64,000 nt of DNA from Symbiodinium microadriaticum (GCA_001939145.1 LSRX01000367.1:46021-110020); one strand, 5' to 3'. Numbered from the stretch's first letter, positions 22,223 to 33,714 are shown. Notes: generated by a model from the letters alone, not told the origin. Translations and numbers: made by a program.

Positions 22223-24509
22223 AATGTTCTCGAATGCAGAGTCAACTAATGACGTAATCACAGAACTTTACGGTTATCTGAAGGTTTACTGGGCAAGCCC
22301 TGCCCTGAATTCTAGACTTCGTGGCTTTCTTGGTGACAGGCCTCCGGATCGAAGCACGATCCAACCTGGCACCTGGGCTACAGCTTGAAGTGCTCCTGAT
22401 TCCGGACGGTATGTGATGAAGAAGCATCTAAACTATTTCTCGTTTCCATGGAAAGACTCGAATCTTCGTGGTATTTATCAGAGACTTGCGGGAGCAGACC
22501 GGTGAACGGTTGTTGTAAACTCAAAACCTTCACAGCCCCAAGCCCTACACCCAAGACCTTTTAAACTGTAACACCTTAACCCAACAAGCTCAAGCCACAA
22601 AATTTTCGAACCAGAGACATTGACTTTGCAATGGAGGCTCAGCAGCGGCACCCCCGCTCTCTGTCACCTGTGTAGTTCGCCCGGGTTTGCTTTGTGTCAT
22701 GCAGTCGGATTCCAGTGTCCTGGGTCCTTGTTTGCTCGGGTTGGCTTTGTTTCACATGGTCGTTCTGGCGTGTGCTCGGTTCTTGTTTCTCGGGTGTGCT
22801 AACTTTTCATGCTGTTCTTGTTTGCTCAGCTGGGTTCTTGTTTGCTCGGGCTTGCTTTGCTTCGTGCCCTCCGACGGCTCTGCTCTGTAGATAAGTCACG
22901 TGATTCCACCTGTCTCAGACCGGAGCTCGGGACTGCATTCTCCGAAAGCTCAAAAAGTTGCATCCTGAGGGGCCCAGACGGCAAGCTAGAGGGTACCATA
23001 CCATACCAAAGCAGGATGACTAGGGCCTAGGGCTCCTGAAGAAGGGTCGCAGCCGAGGCAAAGTCCTACATCGCCCAAGCGATCCTACTGGCCATGGCGC
23101 TTACAAGCCCGTGCCCCATTCTGGAGTGAGGGCTTTCTGTAGTTTTGGGTGGGTAGGGTGTGTAGCCAAGTCGCTTTGGATGACGTAGGCGCTGAGGCTC
23201 TTGACTGAAGGCCCCTTGAACTCAGGATTCCATCCAAGACAGCTCCAGCATGAAACACTGGCTTTAGACCCGCAGCCCAAACACCAAAAGCTTGAGGCTT
23301 CAGGCTTCCTGACTGCCCGTGACATTGCATACGTTGGGCGGAGCTTCTTCTCCTGCACTTTGAGTCCAAAGGTCCACTCATATAGATTTATTTGTTTATC
23401 TCCATGTGTCTGTCCCCGTGCATCTTTGTCTTTGCAGATCCGTATATCTAGCCAGTTGAGATTGTGTTGATCTACTTTTTCACCTTCAAGGCATGATGTT
23501 TTTGCTGTGTGGATTCCCAGCAATTATCATGCTTACCCCAGATGCAAATCTCAAAGGTCGAAATTCCAAACACACAATCCTGAATCCTCAACCTAAAGAC
23601 CCAGAATCAACCGACCCAACTCAGAACCTGCCCTGAACGGAAGCTTGTTAGATAGGGATCCCGCATCTCGGGCATCTAGGGTTCTATCCAAGAAGGGCCC
23701 TTTGTTTTCTGAAGTTCCTGATAATTTGTGGCAGGCCAGCGGCCCCTCACGGCTCTCGTGGCGCGATGCCTGCTGATCTCACTGGTTGCTTGGCCCGGTC
23801 CTGACCCCGAGCCTTGCGGGGAGTTTTTGGGTTAGGGCTGGCGTGAGCTTTGGTGGCCCATGGAGGGCTTGCGGCGTGGGTGTGCTGAGTGTACTATCAC
23901 TGCGAGGTGCCTCCGGCAACCAAGCCCGGTGGTTCCACGGCTTTCGCTTATCACGTTCCTTCCAGTCCCTTGCAACTGCATCCGCCGAGGACACCACATT
24001 CATTGCAGTGCTGCACGTAGTGTGAGCGGAAATCGTGCTCTCGCCGGTCCGGTGCTCACTTTGGCCACATGTTTTCCAAAGTTGGCAATCATGCTCCTGC
24101 CACAGTGCCTGGCACATTTTGGGGTGCGATCGCCATCTCGCCGCAATCCCGTGCACGTCCGCCTCTCGAAACCGTACTCCCGCCACAGTGGCGTGTTTTT
24201 GGGGCGTGACTCACAGTGCAGCAGTATTGGGGGTCTATGCTGGCATCTTATTGAGGAGAACTGACGTTGAAGCTTGAGCCACTGAAGTTCCAAACGCACA
24301 CCTTCATGCGACTACATGCGCCCTCAGAAGCAGCCGCGTCAGAAAACATTGCAGAAACGGCCTAGATCCGGCACATGAATCTCCTTGAGACCTGTAAGAC
24401 CTTCACCTGAAAAACCTAGATCCTGGGAAACCAAAGCCAAAACCCATAAGCCCAGGGGTCCGCAAGCTCAATGCCTTCAGGCTTTGCCCCCGAAAGCTCC
24501 GACTGCCAG

Positions 24510-24585
24510 GTCATTGCCACCAGCATCCAGTTTGACTGGCCCGACCCGCCGCTGCTCAAAGAAGCGCCGGCGTTGGTGTTTCCAG
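24510..24585 (+). CDS. Exon of unknown gene (chain 24.5-27.4 kb)
   Basis: After the pyrimidine-rich acceptor CTCCGACTGCCAG it reads VIATSIQFDWPDPPLLKEAP followed by ALVFP and ends with one base at a GC donor (CCAG|GCTCCT). The peptide has ordinary soluble-protein character and is not recognised. Phase 1 matches the two-base start of the next exon at 24741. Confidence 0.6.
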
Positions 24586-24740
24586 GCTCCTGGGCTCCTG
24601 GCTTCTTTCGCGGGTTTTCGGTTTGGGTTTATGGCTCTGGCATGTACTACTGTTACCTTGGTGGTGAAAGGAATGTTGATGTGAAGCAGGAAATAAATTA
24701 TGCTTCTGCTACGCTCGCGCACTGCTGTGGGCTCGAGCAG

Positions 24741-24800
24741 GCGCGCTTCCGGCCCACCTCAGCGAGGCAGAGATGGCAGCAGGACTCACGCAGCCCCAAG
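24741..24800 (+). CDS. Exon of unknown gene (chain 24.5-27.4 kb)
   Basis: After GGGCTCGAGCAG it reads ALPAHLSEAEMAAGLTQPQ. Joined to the previous exon it gives ALVFPG-ALPAHLSEAEM. The donor is CCCAAG|GTGCGA with one base left. All three frames are open, but only this one has natural residue usage and the right phase. The following intron contains the satellite array. Confidence 0.6.
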
Positions 24801-24939
24801 GTGCGAATGCATGAGAGTTGACGAGGACGATGTCTTGCGCGGGTTCAGCATGTTCAGCACAGAGACTTTTCGACCTCACATGTGGGACAGATTTTTGGGG
24901 TGTGGCGTACCGTTCGCATCCGTTCACCATCAAGAAACA

Positions 24940-27312
24940 GGGTGTCGATGACGCTCATGATTGTGTGCCACATGCCGGTGGTGGATCGCGTAAAGCGATG
25001 CTCATGATGGGTGCCGTTGGGAAAGCAGCGACTTTTCCTGATGATGTTCATGACGTATGCCCCGTCGCTGTGGTTGGTCAGGTCAGGCTGCAAGTCTGAT
25101 GTGCCGATGATGTTCGTGACGTGTGAAGCAGCTACAGCGCCGATGATGCTCGTGAACCGTGGTGTGTGGCTGAGGTAGATCGAGTTGAGCAGCAATTTTC
25201 CTGCCGACGTGATGCTTCGATGGTAGTGCGGTTAAGCAGAACCCCTGGTGGCAATGATTCTCTTGATGCGTGCCTTGTTGCTGTGGAAGATCAGTAAGGG
25301 GAAAGCCTGGTAGCCTGGTGCCGATGACACGCATGATGTGTGTGCCTTTTGGTTGGTGTAGAACGCTAGCGCTAGCGTGGGGTATTGCGGCTGTTAAGGC
25401 AGTAACACTTTTGTAGATGATGCTCGTGATGTGTCCTTGCGGAGCGTGCCTGGTCCACGCTCGCTGATTGGGTTTCCGTGAGGTAATGCAGCAAGCCTAG
25501 TGTCGATGATGCTCCTGATGCGTGGGCTGCGGCTGTGGTGAAGCAAGTTGAGCGGCATGCCCGGTGCCGATGATGCTCGTATTTTAGGGTTAAGGCAGCA
25601 AGCCTGGTGCCGCCGTTGTGCATGATGTGTGCTTTAATGTGCTTCAAGGCTTCAGCAAGTCTCGCGCCAATGATGCTCGTGATGCGTGTGTTGTTGCTCT
25701 CGTAGATCGGAGGAAGCAGAACACTTGGCGCCAGTGATGCTCATAATGCGTGCCCGTCTGCTCTGGTGGATCGCGTATATTGGACTGGTGCCCACGATGC
25801 TTATGCCGCATGCCTGGGATTTAGTCACTGGCTGTGGATGATGCCAAATGGGCATGCATACTGTGTGTGTCGTGTTGCGTTGGAGGTCGGGTCCAGCAGC
25901 ACGCCGTGATGCTTGCCTTGTGGTTGTGGTGGATCGGCTGAAGCAGAAACCTGATCCCGATAATGCTCCTGATGCGAGCATTGCGGTTGTGAAGGTCAGG
26001 TTAAGCAGGAGAGTCATTACGTTGCAAGCCTGGTGCCGGTGATGCTGATGGTGCGTTCCTTGTGGCGGTGATGGGTGGGTCTACACGTGCTGACAATGCA
26101 CGATGCATACCTTGAGGCTGTGGTAGGTGGCCTTAGTGCTGATATTGTGGATTGAAGTAGCCATCTGCAGGCCTTGCGGTTATGCCGTCAGGTTGCAAAG
26201 TAGACTTGTACCGACAATGCTCGTGATGCCTGCCTTGTGGCTGTGGTTGATCGGCTTGAGCAGCAAGCCTTGTGCATGCCATCTGCTGTGACGTAACAGA
26301 ACAGCAAGCAGGCCTGGTGCCGATGATCTGGTTGTTGCAGATAGGGTGAATCTGTCCGATAACGCCCACGATGCATGCACTGCAGCTGTGGTGATCAAGT
26401 TGAGCAAGAGTGGTTCCCATGAAGCTCATGATGTGCAGCTTGGACCGTGCGCTCAGCCTCGTGCCGATGATGCTGATGCTGCTTAAATTGTGAGTGTGGT
26501 TGGCCAGGTTCAGCAGCCTGCACGGTGCCGATGATGCTCGTTGATTCGGTAATGTGGGTCTTCCAAGCCTAGTGCCGATGACGCTTCTGATGCGTGGGTT
26601 GAGGCTGTGGTGAAACGAGTTAAGCAGTATGCCCAGTGCCGATGATGCTCGAATGTTGGGTCAAGGCCGCGAGCCTCGAACTACTAATGCTCATGATGCG
26701 TTCCTCCTGTCTGCTCCAGGCCGGGTTGAGCAGAGCCCCTGAGCCACTGATGCTCTTGATGCGTGCTGTTAAGGCTTCGGTTGCTCAGCAGGATTTGTGC
26801 CGATCAGACAGGCGCTTTCGTGCCGATAAGACGTGATGAAACCCAGTTGAAAACCGGTGTCCTGACAATGCCTATGATCCGTGCCTTGATGCTGTGGTAG
26901 ATCAGGTCAAGAGCAAGCCTGGCGCCGATGATGCTAATGATAGGTGCCCTGATGATGCTCATGATGCGAGCCCTGGGCTGTGGTGGGTGTGGCTAGGCGG
27001 CTGCCGATGATGCTCATGATGCATGCCATATGGCTGTGGTGTGTCTTACTAGGCAGCAAGCTTTGGGCTGATGTTGCTCAGGATGCATTTGTTGCTATTT
27101 GGCGGCCGGGGGGTCTGTGAGCAGTTGTAGTGCCGACAATGCTCAATAATCTATCGATGCATTTGGTCAGAGCAGTCAGCCGCAGGCCTTGCGGTTATGT
27201 TGACGGTTGCAACGTGAGACATGTGCCGACGATGCTCATAACGCCTGCTTTGTGGCTGTGATGAGCTTAAGCAGCAAGGCTTGTGCAGCTGATGCGTATG
27301 ATGCGCCCTGGT
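24940..27312. repeat. Degenerate tandem satellite, unit about 63 bp, about 38 units
   Basis: The core GTGCCGATGATGCTCGTGAT followed by GCGTGCC recurs about every 62 bp, with a less conserved second half of the type TGTGGCTGTGGTGGATCAGG then TTGAGCAGCAAGCCTG. I counted about 38 recognisable cores, for example near 24945, 25137, 25500, 25664, 26034, 26460, 26525, 26571, 26636, 27000 and 27222. Divergence between units is high, often 10 to 30 percent. No reading frame survives across units, so I treat it as a non-coding minisatellite inside an intron. Confidence 0.9.
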
Positions 27313-27355
27313 GCAGAGTCGAAGCCGAAAGTGACAGCTTTCACATGTTTCGGAG

Positions 27356-27435
27356 GCGGTCTGCTCCCTCAAGGGGACGCGAGCCGAGACGAGCGAGCCG
27401 GCATGGGCCAGACACTCGGCTGCATCGGCTGCTAA
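27356..27435 (+). CDS. Candidate terminal exon with Cys-rich end LGCIGC
   Basis: After TTTCGGAG the phase-matched frame reads GLLPQGDASRDERAG and MGQTLGCIGC, then TAA at 27433-27435. It continues the chain from 24800 (one leftover base plus GC). If the stop is used, the protein ends in LGCIGC. Alternatively a GC donor (ATCG|GCTGCT) would skip the stop. Read from its own ATG at 27403, MGQTLGCIGC looks like an acylation signal, but it is followed at once by a stop. Confidence 0.45.
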
Positions 27436-28573
27436 GTTGCGTGCGAAACCAAGGTTTGGGCCTTCGGAGGGTTCAGGGTCTTGGTGAGGGTGGCAGGTCT
27501 AGCATATGAGGTTTGGGTTCAGAGTTGCGATGCAGGGACGGGGTTTGGAGTGATCATGGGGTGGGGCTTTCCGAGGCCCCTGTCCATCGTTGGCTGGAAG
27601 TGTGTTTGGGAAGGCCTCACAAGATCGGGCTGGATTTCAGTATGGATGCAGTGCAGTGCCTATCGACATTGGCTGTGGACTTGCGTTGGGACACACTCCC
27701 GTGGTTCTGTCTGTTTTGCCGTGGACCCGCACTGCCCGAATGCCTGGTCTTGCGAATTGAAAGTTTCGCATGTACGGAAATGATGTAAAGTGTCGAATGT
27801 GCTTCAGCCTGTGTACAGACACCGGGCTAAAGCTTCAATCAATCCCCATAGGCCCATAGAAGACAAGAAATGACCTTGTTGAGCCTTCAACCTCAAAGGC
27901 CTCAACCCTGAGCCCCAGTCCAACACACAAGCCGAGGACTGTGGTGCGGCTTGTGGGTTTGCTCCTTCTTGCGAAGTCGCTTTGGCCGAACTCAATGCTC
28001 CAGAGTTTCGAGCTCACAGGTTTGCTGACAATACCGAGCAGTTCATGTCCTCAATGCCCTCCTGCTTCGCTCCCGTGCGTTGTTTCTTTTGCTCTTAGGC
28101 CTCAGTGCCCTGGCCCTAAACACTGAAACCTCCATTGCGAGTTCCCCTGGAACCTCAAAGTCAGAAGCCTCTGCGCCTGCACCTTTCACCTTGAACTCGG
28201 CGCCTTTTAAAGCCCATTTCAGGCTCCTTGGGAGCCAAAGCAGCAAGTCGGCTATTGGCTGGGGTGCCGCATTCTTCGTGCACTGTTCGGTTGCCTATGT
28301 CTCGTATTACCGGTCCCAGACATCACGGAAGCTGAAGTGATAACAGTCGAGTGTGCCTGAGCGGACCGGGATGTGGACTTTAGACTTTTCTGGGCGACTC
28401 GAGTAGAGCACCTAGGCTGGGATGCCTGTGACTCGAGCCAGGCTCAAAGATGCATTTTTGCGAGGCCTGCAAACCGACGCAGTGTCGGAGGCAAGCAAAA
28501 ACAAACACCTGACCGCAGGTTGTACATTCCCTGAGCCTGCGTCGCTGCGCGCCAAGACTTTCAGTGTACATAT

Positions 28574-28900
28574 TCACGGCACCAAGCCTTCACGGCAGAC
28601 TGAAGTGGAGCGGGAAAAAGCTGGGCCGCGAGAAGCTCGTACGAAGTCCTGAATTCGAAAGCTATTTGGGTGGTGGAGGTGGCGGGGGTGGGGGATGGGG
28701 GGACAAATTATAGCCGAAATATCAAAATCCCAGCTGTTGGCCGCCAATGGAGCAGGAGATAGCTGATGAGTGATTTTGCAGGGTAGAACGCTAAAGGCGG
28801 TCTTGGCCTGCTTCTGTGGAATGCCCCTCGGGTTGCGCGTGATGCAGGCCAAGAAGAAGGAGAAGGCGTGCCGGCCGGGTTGCGGCACGTGGCTTCCCAT
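28574..28900 (-). pseudogene. Possible gag-like ORF of an LTR-retrotransposon remnant
   Basis: On the - strand, downstream of the LTR/primer-binding-like site at 29.0 kb, a frame opens with MGSHVPQPGRHAFSFFLACI and continues through IPQKQAKTAFSVLPCKITHQ to DFDISAIICPPIPHP. Its position, about 100 nt after the supposed primer-binding site, is where gag begins in LTR elements. No zinc knuckle, protease or reverse transcriptase is seen, so the element would be truncated. The overlapping + strand frame ending at 28652 is an alternative reading. Confidence 0.25.
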
Positions 28901-28984
28901 GTCGGGTCGAGGTTTCTGACTTTCGCTGCTTGGTAGTTTCCAAAGGATCCCCAATTAACTTGGTAGGGCAGTTGTTACCAACAG

Positions 28985-29260
28985 AAGCCCCACGCCAATG
29001 CGGGGGTCGCCAGATGTTGTGGACAATCAGAATTGCGAGACAACGAACTCTTTCGAAGAACGTAGACTCCCTGGCCAGAGAACCCTAAGCACGGCCGGCC
29101 CTGATTCCGGCAGCCTTGAGCGAAGCAGCGGGGGACCCTGAGCTAAGCCCTTCCAAGACCTCTGCAAGGCCAACGACGCCGCTATCGCGAATCTGGGCTT
29201 AGTCCCTAGCGTGGGCGCGATTTGTCAAAGAAGTCGCTAGGACCAGCAGCCGGGGCCTAG
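28985..29260 (-). mobile_element. Possible LTR end plus primer-binding site (LTR retrotransposon fragment)
   Basis: Read on the - strand, the sequence ends GATTGTCCACAACA, a classic LTR-type CA terminus, and is followed two bases later by TGGCGACCCCCGCATTGG. Sequences starting TGG next to an LTR end are the usual tRNA primer-binding site, because the tRNA 3' end is CCA. The presumed LTR extends to higher coordinates; its far border was not found. There is no second LTR copy in the window, so this is a solo or truncated piece. Confidence 0.35.
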
Positions 29261-31221
29261 ACTTGTCATCCCGTGTCTGTGACTCATCTCACGATATTCG
29301 TTCTCATCTTAAGCCTGAAAAGACATTCGAGCAATCCATGCACCGGAACAGTACCCTTTGACCCTGCGCCCGAAACCGTTTACGTCGCGACATGAAGCAT
29401 GGCATAAACTGCACGACGTAGGGTGATGAGTCGGCCGGAGTTTCAGAGTGGATAGCATAAGGTCAATGTCGACTGACGCCTGAAGGTGTGACCTCCGAAC
29501 AAGACTCGTTTCTTCTGACTCAGGGGCCAACGAGTGCCGGATAGAGACCATCTCCAGGACTTCCCTGATGCCTATACTTGTTGCAGTTTTCGTGGGCCGG
29601 GTTTTTTCTGACACTATCTGCATCTGCTCAAGCACTGGGGATTGCACAGCATGCCAATCATGGTATTTGATATTAGGGTCTTCATGCGGAGTCCTGGCTA
29701 CTCCCCCAAATGATGGGTACGAGTGTTAGATCCCTTCTAGATTCCAGTCTTTATCCTCGCCGGCTCATAACACGTGAAATGCGAGCAGGGGTTCAGCAGC
29801 TCGCTTGGATTTCGGTGTTCTCAAGTTGCCGGTTCGGTGATGGAAGTGTTTGGCGTGGTAACAGACCGGAAGCCTAGTCCGTGAAGGCTGGCGGAGGCAG
29901 GAGTTATTCTTCTGCGCACTCTTAATTCTCCAAACTTGTGAATCCGAGTAGCCGGCTATGTATCTCTTGCTTTTCGAGTTTCGTTTTTCATGAATCAATA
30001 GACTCAAAGGGCGACAGGAAGAAGGATCCAGTCAATGTATCACTCCATTGTGTTAAGACCTAGATTGCCTAGATGTTTAAGGCTCCGGCGTTTAACCAGG
30101 CCTCGTCCTCAGACGCTTTGCGGAGGATCCACCACTTCGCCCACGGGCCTGGCTACAGGCTCCAGGTGCATGAGGGGGTTGCGGTTGCAGCTGAAGTCAT
30201 ACTTTTAGTTAGGTGAAAGAGATATTCAGTGGGTCGGTTCTTCTGCAGGGATAGGAGGTAAATCGAGAGGGCGCAGCCCTACACCCTGGCTGCTGCTCCC
30301 ACCCTTACCCGTGGTTAGTCACATAAGCTTGTAACCCGAAGCTTGCCAAGTGTGCAAAAAGTCTTGGAAGGAGGTGAACAGCGTGGAGGGACCTCGCACC
30401 CAAACCGCCCTTGAGGTAAAAGGTGTGAGCACAGACTGCTTTACAGAGTGCCTTGCTCTGTTGAGGTGGCAGAGGGCATGGTGGCGCATCTAAGCTGCAG
30501 TGGGTGACCTTCAGCTTAGGACCTCGAAACATCTGAATTCCACTTGCAGTGGTCAGAGAGTTGTTGTGTTTGGCGCTCCAGACAAGGGTGCACTCATTTT
30601 CTTTTGGCTCTGACGGCATCTCTGAAGCCATAGATCCTCGTCCAACTTTGCACCTTCAACGAGCATTGGGCTACGCAGTGGTGTCCTTTGCACAAGTGGC
30701 GATTGAACTTCTCACCAAAACACTAAACTCGAAACCCGACCCTAGCCTGTCACAGGCTAAGCGGCTAAACCCAAACCCCATGTTCTACACCCAAAGCCCC
30801 AAAGCCATGAGCTTCGCAGCAACCACGGACCCTGAACGGGCTTCAACGCAGTACTCAAACCAACCTCTGTTTATGCGAGTTCTATTGACCCACAGGGGGA
30901 GCTGCCCGAAGTTGTGATCGCAACAGGTATCCCCACTGGAAGAGCTAGGGCAAGGGGCGGCGCGGGTGCCGCGAGCGACCATCCGCAACTGCAATCCCCG
31001 CGACTTCAATTCTCAAGCTGAAGCCCAAGCCACCTGAGCTGCAGACCGCTTGCTCCCAGGCAGCGCCTGAACCTCTTCACGAATCGCAGGGAGATCGCTC
31101 TCAAGGCCGGATTGCAATTGCGTGGGAGGGCTTTGGCCATCAGGTCCCAGGACTACCCTGAAGTCCTGAAGCTCGAGGTGCATGTCCGGTTACTTATTAC
31201 CCAGGCCTTTTTTGGGCAGTT

Positions 31222-31247
31222 CTCTGTGTGTGTGTGTGTGTGTGTGT
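31222..31247. repeat. (GT)n microsatellite
   Basis: A run of about 12 GT dinucleotides in a presumed intron or intergenic stretch. Confidence 0.95.
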
Positions 31248-31511
31248 TTACGGTTAGATTTGCACGTGCAAATCTCCTTTGACCTAGACTCCGGCTCAGT
31301 TCCTAGACCCATCGTAGACAGGAGTTCACGAAGACAAGGCGCCCTCGTGCAGACTGATCGTTCATACAATCCCTGTGCAGTGATCCCAAAAAAACACAGA
31401 GCGATGGACCTCATAGATACCTGCGCGAAAACCCCGTGTTGATATTATGACAACACATGACTATAGCCGTGCTCGTGACTGCTAGTGATTGGGGGACGGG
31501 GGAAGAGAGAG

Positions 31512-31581
31512 GGCCTCGGGCGAGGACTGGCTCTCCGCTGTGCTGGGTGCCTTGGAGAGCCACGACCCCGGTGCTCGCGCG
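31512..31581 (+). CDS. HEAT-like exon
   Basis: After AAGAGAGAG it reads ASGEDWLSAVLGALESHDPG followed by ARAA. D-W-L-x-x-V-L-G-A-L-E-S-x-D-P-G-A-R matches the end of one HEAT unit, the acidic turn and the arginine of the next. The proposed donor is a GC (GCGCG|GCTTTA). It resembles the exon at 33243, so the two are probably repeats of one protein. It may be a distant part of gene B or a separate gene. Confidence 0.5.
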
Positions 31582-32089
31582 GCTTTAAACTACAAGATGT
31601 GGCATGGCCTTGCCCCGTTGTCCTTGTGGAGTGAGAGCTCTGTCCTAAAGGCAGCAACTCGAGCACTGCTTTCTTGGGTTTCTTTGCTCTGCATATTTGG
31701 ATCAAAGCAGCGGCTGAGAACGGCGACAATTACTTGAGAAGGCGATGTTAAGACTGGTCATGGTCCTTCCTTCCCTGTTTTCGGATGCAAAACTGGGATA
31801 AGAACACCTGCCGGGGTGGCTCCACGATACATTCCTTACATGGTTGCACTTTCCCGAAGCCTTGCAGTCAGTCTTTCTCCAGAGGCACAAGCAAGTGGGC
31901 AGGTTCAAGTTGTCGAGGGCATGGGTCGTCCACGACTAAGACTGAAGTCAGGCTTCGCCCGGAACCATAATTCCTTACTGAGGTACGGGCACGCACATCA
32001 TGCTCCTGAAACGCTCGTCCGGCAACGGTGAGGCACCTCGGGACTACACCACTCGTGCGTGTCGCAGCTCGACTTTTTTTGCCCTGTCA

Positions 32090-32384
32090 TCAGCAATGAG
32101 TTTTCTGGGCGTTGAGTGTCACAGTAGACTTCCGACTTGCCAGCAAGTTGGCGGAGATGCAACGCATCTGAAACCGGTTTTTGTGAGCTGTCTGTCGGTC
32201 GTTGAAAAAAGCCACAGGTTGGTGGATGAAGTTGAACACTTGAACGCTGGGGTTCTTGACACGGGCCTTGCCTACAACGTGTTCCATGAACGGAACGCCC
32301 CGTGACAGCCGGCACGAACTGGCAAAGCAGATGCCGAAACCGATCTTCGGATAACGTGGCCATGTTGTCAGTGGCGTCAAACAC
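32090..32384 (-). pseudogene. Frame-broken coding-like relic
   Basis: On the - strand one frame begins MATLSEDRFRHLLCQFVPAV, and after a shift another continues VQVFNFIHQPVAFFNDRQT, AHKNRFQMRCISANLLASRK and STVTLNAQKTHC before a stop at about 32090. The peptides look natural but are split between frames without splice sites, which suggests an inactive copy of a gene or transposon. I do not recognise the family. Confidence 0.3.
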
Positions 32385-32922
32385 GCATTTGGGGCGGACT
32401 TCTAGATATCACTCGCCGGCTCTATGAGTGCAGGCCTGCCTGCTGCCTGCCGGGTTTTGCTATGGACGATCTCCAGACTTGCAGGTGACGGGGGGAGTTA
32501 TCACCGGAGAGAAGACGGAGGGCGGTGATGGCCAGAAGGAGGGCAAGGCATCCAGCCATGGCTTTCGATTGGGAGCTGCAGTGGGATTCCGGCAGATGGC
32601 TCTTTTTGGCTGCAAGACTCGGCTGACTTTTGCTGTCGAGGGCGGGGTTTTTGCTTCAAATTTCGGTCTCAGAGCTTGGAAGATGAGTTGAGTTTGGATT
32701 AGGCTTGAATTCAACAGAATTTCAACCACCGTTGTCGTACCGCGCTCGGCCATCCACCGCTGAACTCGTAATTGTGTCCCTGCAAGGAGTTACCAAATCC
32801 AGATTGTGTTGAACCCCACCCTGAGCCACAATGGTCGGCTTGTTTTCAAGGCCACCGGGGAGATGAAGATTCAGCTCCGGCGCGACAAAGCGCAGCAGGC
32901 AGTCTGATGGGGCTAAAGGCAT

Positions 32923-32946
32923 ACACACACACACACACACACACAC
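32923..32946. repeat. (CA)n microsatellite
   Basis: A run of about 12 CA dinucleotides with no gene attached. Confidence 0.95.
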
Positions 32947-33242
32947 TCACTTAACACCAGGAAAGGGGACTTTGCGTCTGAGTGTCCTGATATTACCTGG
33001 CAACATTACTGGGGATCTCGCAGGCCGAACAATTCGCGGTGCCTTCTGGCACGTAGTCTGGAAGACAAGCACTGGTGCTGAAAATGAGCAAAACGAACTC
33101 CAACGTTACATTGGCCACCAGAATTGGTTGCAAATTCTGCCCTTCCGGGTCCTCTGCCCGAGCAGCGGATAACACAAATTCTTAAAGCCGCGAGTGGAAT
33201 CCCAAATCACCAAGCCTTGAGCACTACCGCTTATCGCCACAG

Positions 33243-33323
33243 GCTGAGAACGACTGGCTTCAGTCCCTGCTCGGTGGCGAGGTGGGGGACCTGCGGCCTG
33301 CTGTCAGGGCCCCTTCAGCGATG
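33243..33323 (+). CDS. HEAT-like exon
   Basis: After CTTATCGCCACAG it reads AENDWLQSLLGGEVGDLRPA followed by VRAPSAM, then a GT donor (GCGATG|GTTTAG). The pattern D-W-L-x-x-L-L-G-x-x-x-G-D-x-R-P-A-V-R parallels the 31.5-kb exon. The exon is 27 codons in phase 0 at both ends. It lacks an ATG start, so it is internal. Confidence 0.6.
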
Positions 33324-33514
33324 GTTTAGTCCAGAGCAGGCTTCCAAACAGGCCCGGGACGATGCCTTTTGGTTATTTGTTTGTCACCTACCGAACTTTG
33401 GCTTTCGTCGGGAGAAGGTCATCCCGGATCTGGCTCTTGAACGCCCAAACGCCCAAAGAAGCACCGAATCCCGGACCCTGGGCCCAACCTTTCTCCACCC
33501 CACACCGGGCTCAG

Positions 33515-33566
33515 GAGGAGAAGGAGCCAGAGCCGGCTCAGCCGGAGAAGGCTCCTTCGCTCCCGG
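33515..33566 (+). CDS. Acidic/proline linker exon with GC donor
   Basis: After the acceptor CACACCGGGCTCAG it reads EEKEPEPAQPEKAPSLP and ends with one base at a GC donor (CCCGG|GCTCC). This is typical disordered linker sequence. The phase fits the exon at 33715. Confidence 0.55.
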
Positions 33567-33714
33567 GCTCCTTTTGATCTTCTTTGGTCCTGCGGCTTCG
33601 GGGGCTCACTGCGAATTCGGAGATTGCTTGGCTTGGTCGAGGGCTTTTAGACCTTTGTTCAGGCTTCGGGTTGTGGGCTCCAGCGGTTTCGAATCGTGAT
33701 TGTCATGACTGCAG

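Larger units (their letters stand above)
27436..31511. other. Stretch with few supported genes
   Basis: Apart from the retroelement-like material near 28.57-29.3 kb, I see no splice-flanked coding exon. A + strand open frame ending at 28652 (segments ARLKDAFLRGLQTDAVSEAS and QTEVEREKAGPREARTKS) has fairly natural composition and might be a short gene or relic, but nothing supports it further. A (GT)n run lies at 31222-31247. Confidence 0.4.

Noticed and set aside
25652..26017. - strand frame with HHEHHWRE-type peptides
   Set aside because: It is a translation of the degenerate satellite; the peptide repeat shifts frame between units, so coding is unlikely.
24940..27312. CRISPR-like regularly spaced repeats
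   Set aside because: Units are contiguous and degenerate, with no constant repeat separated by unique spacers, and the genome is eukaryotic.
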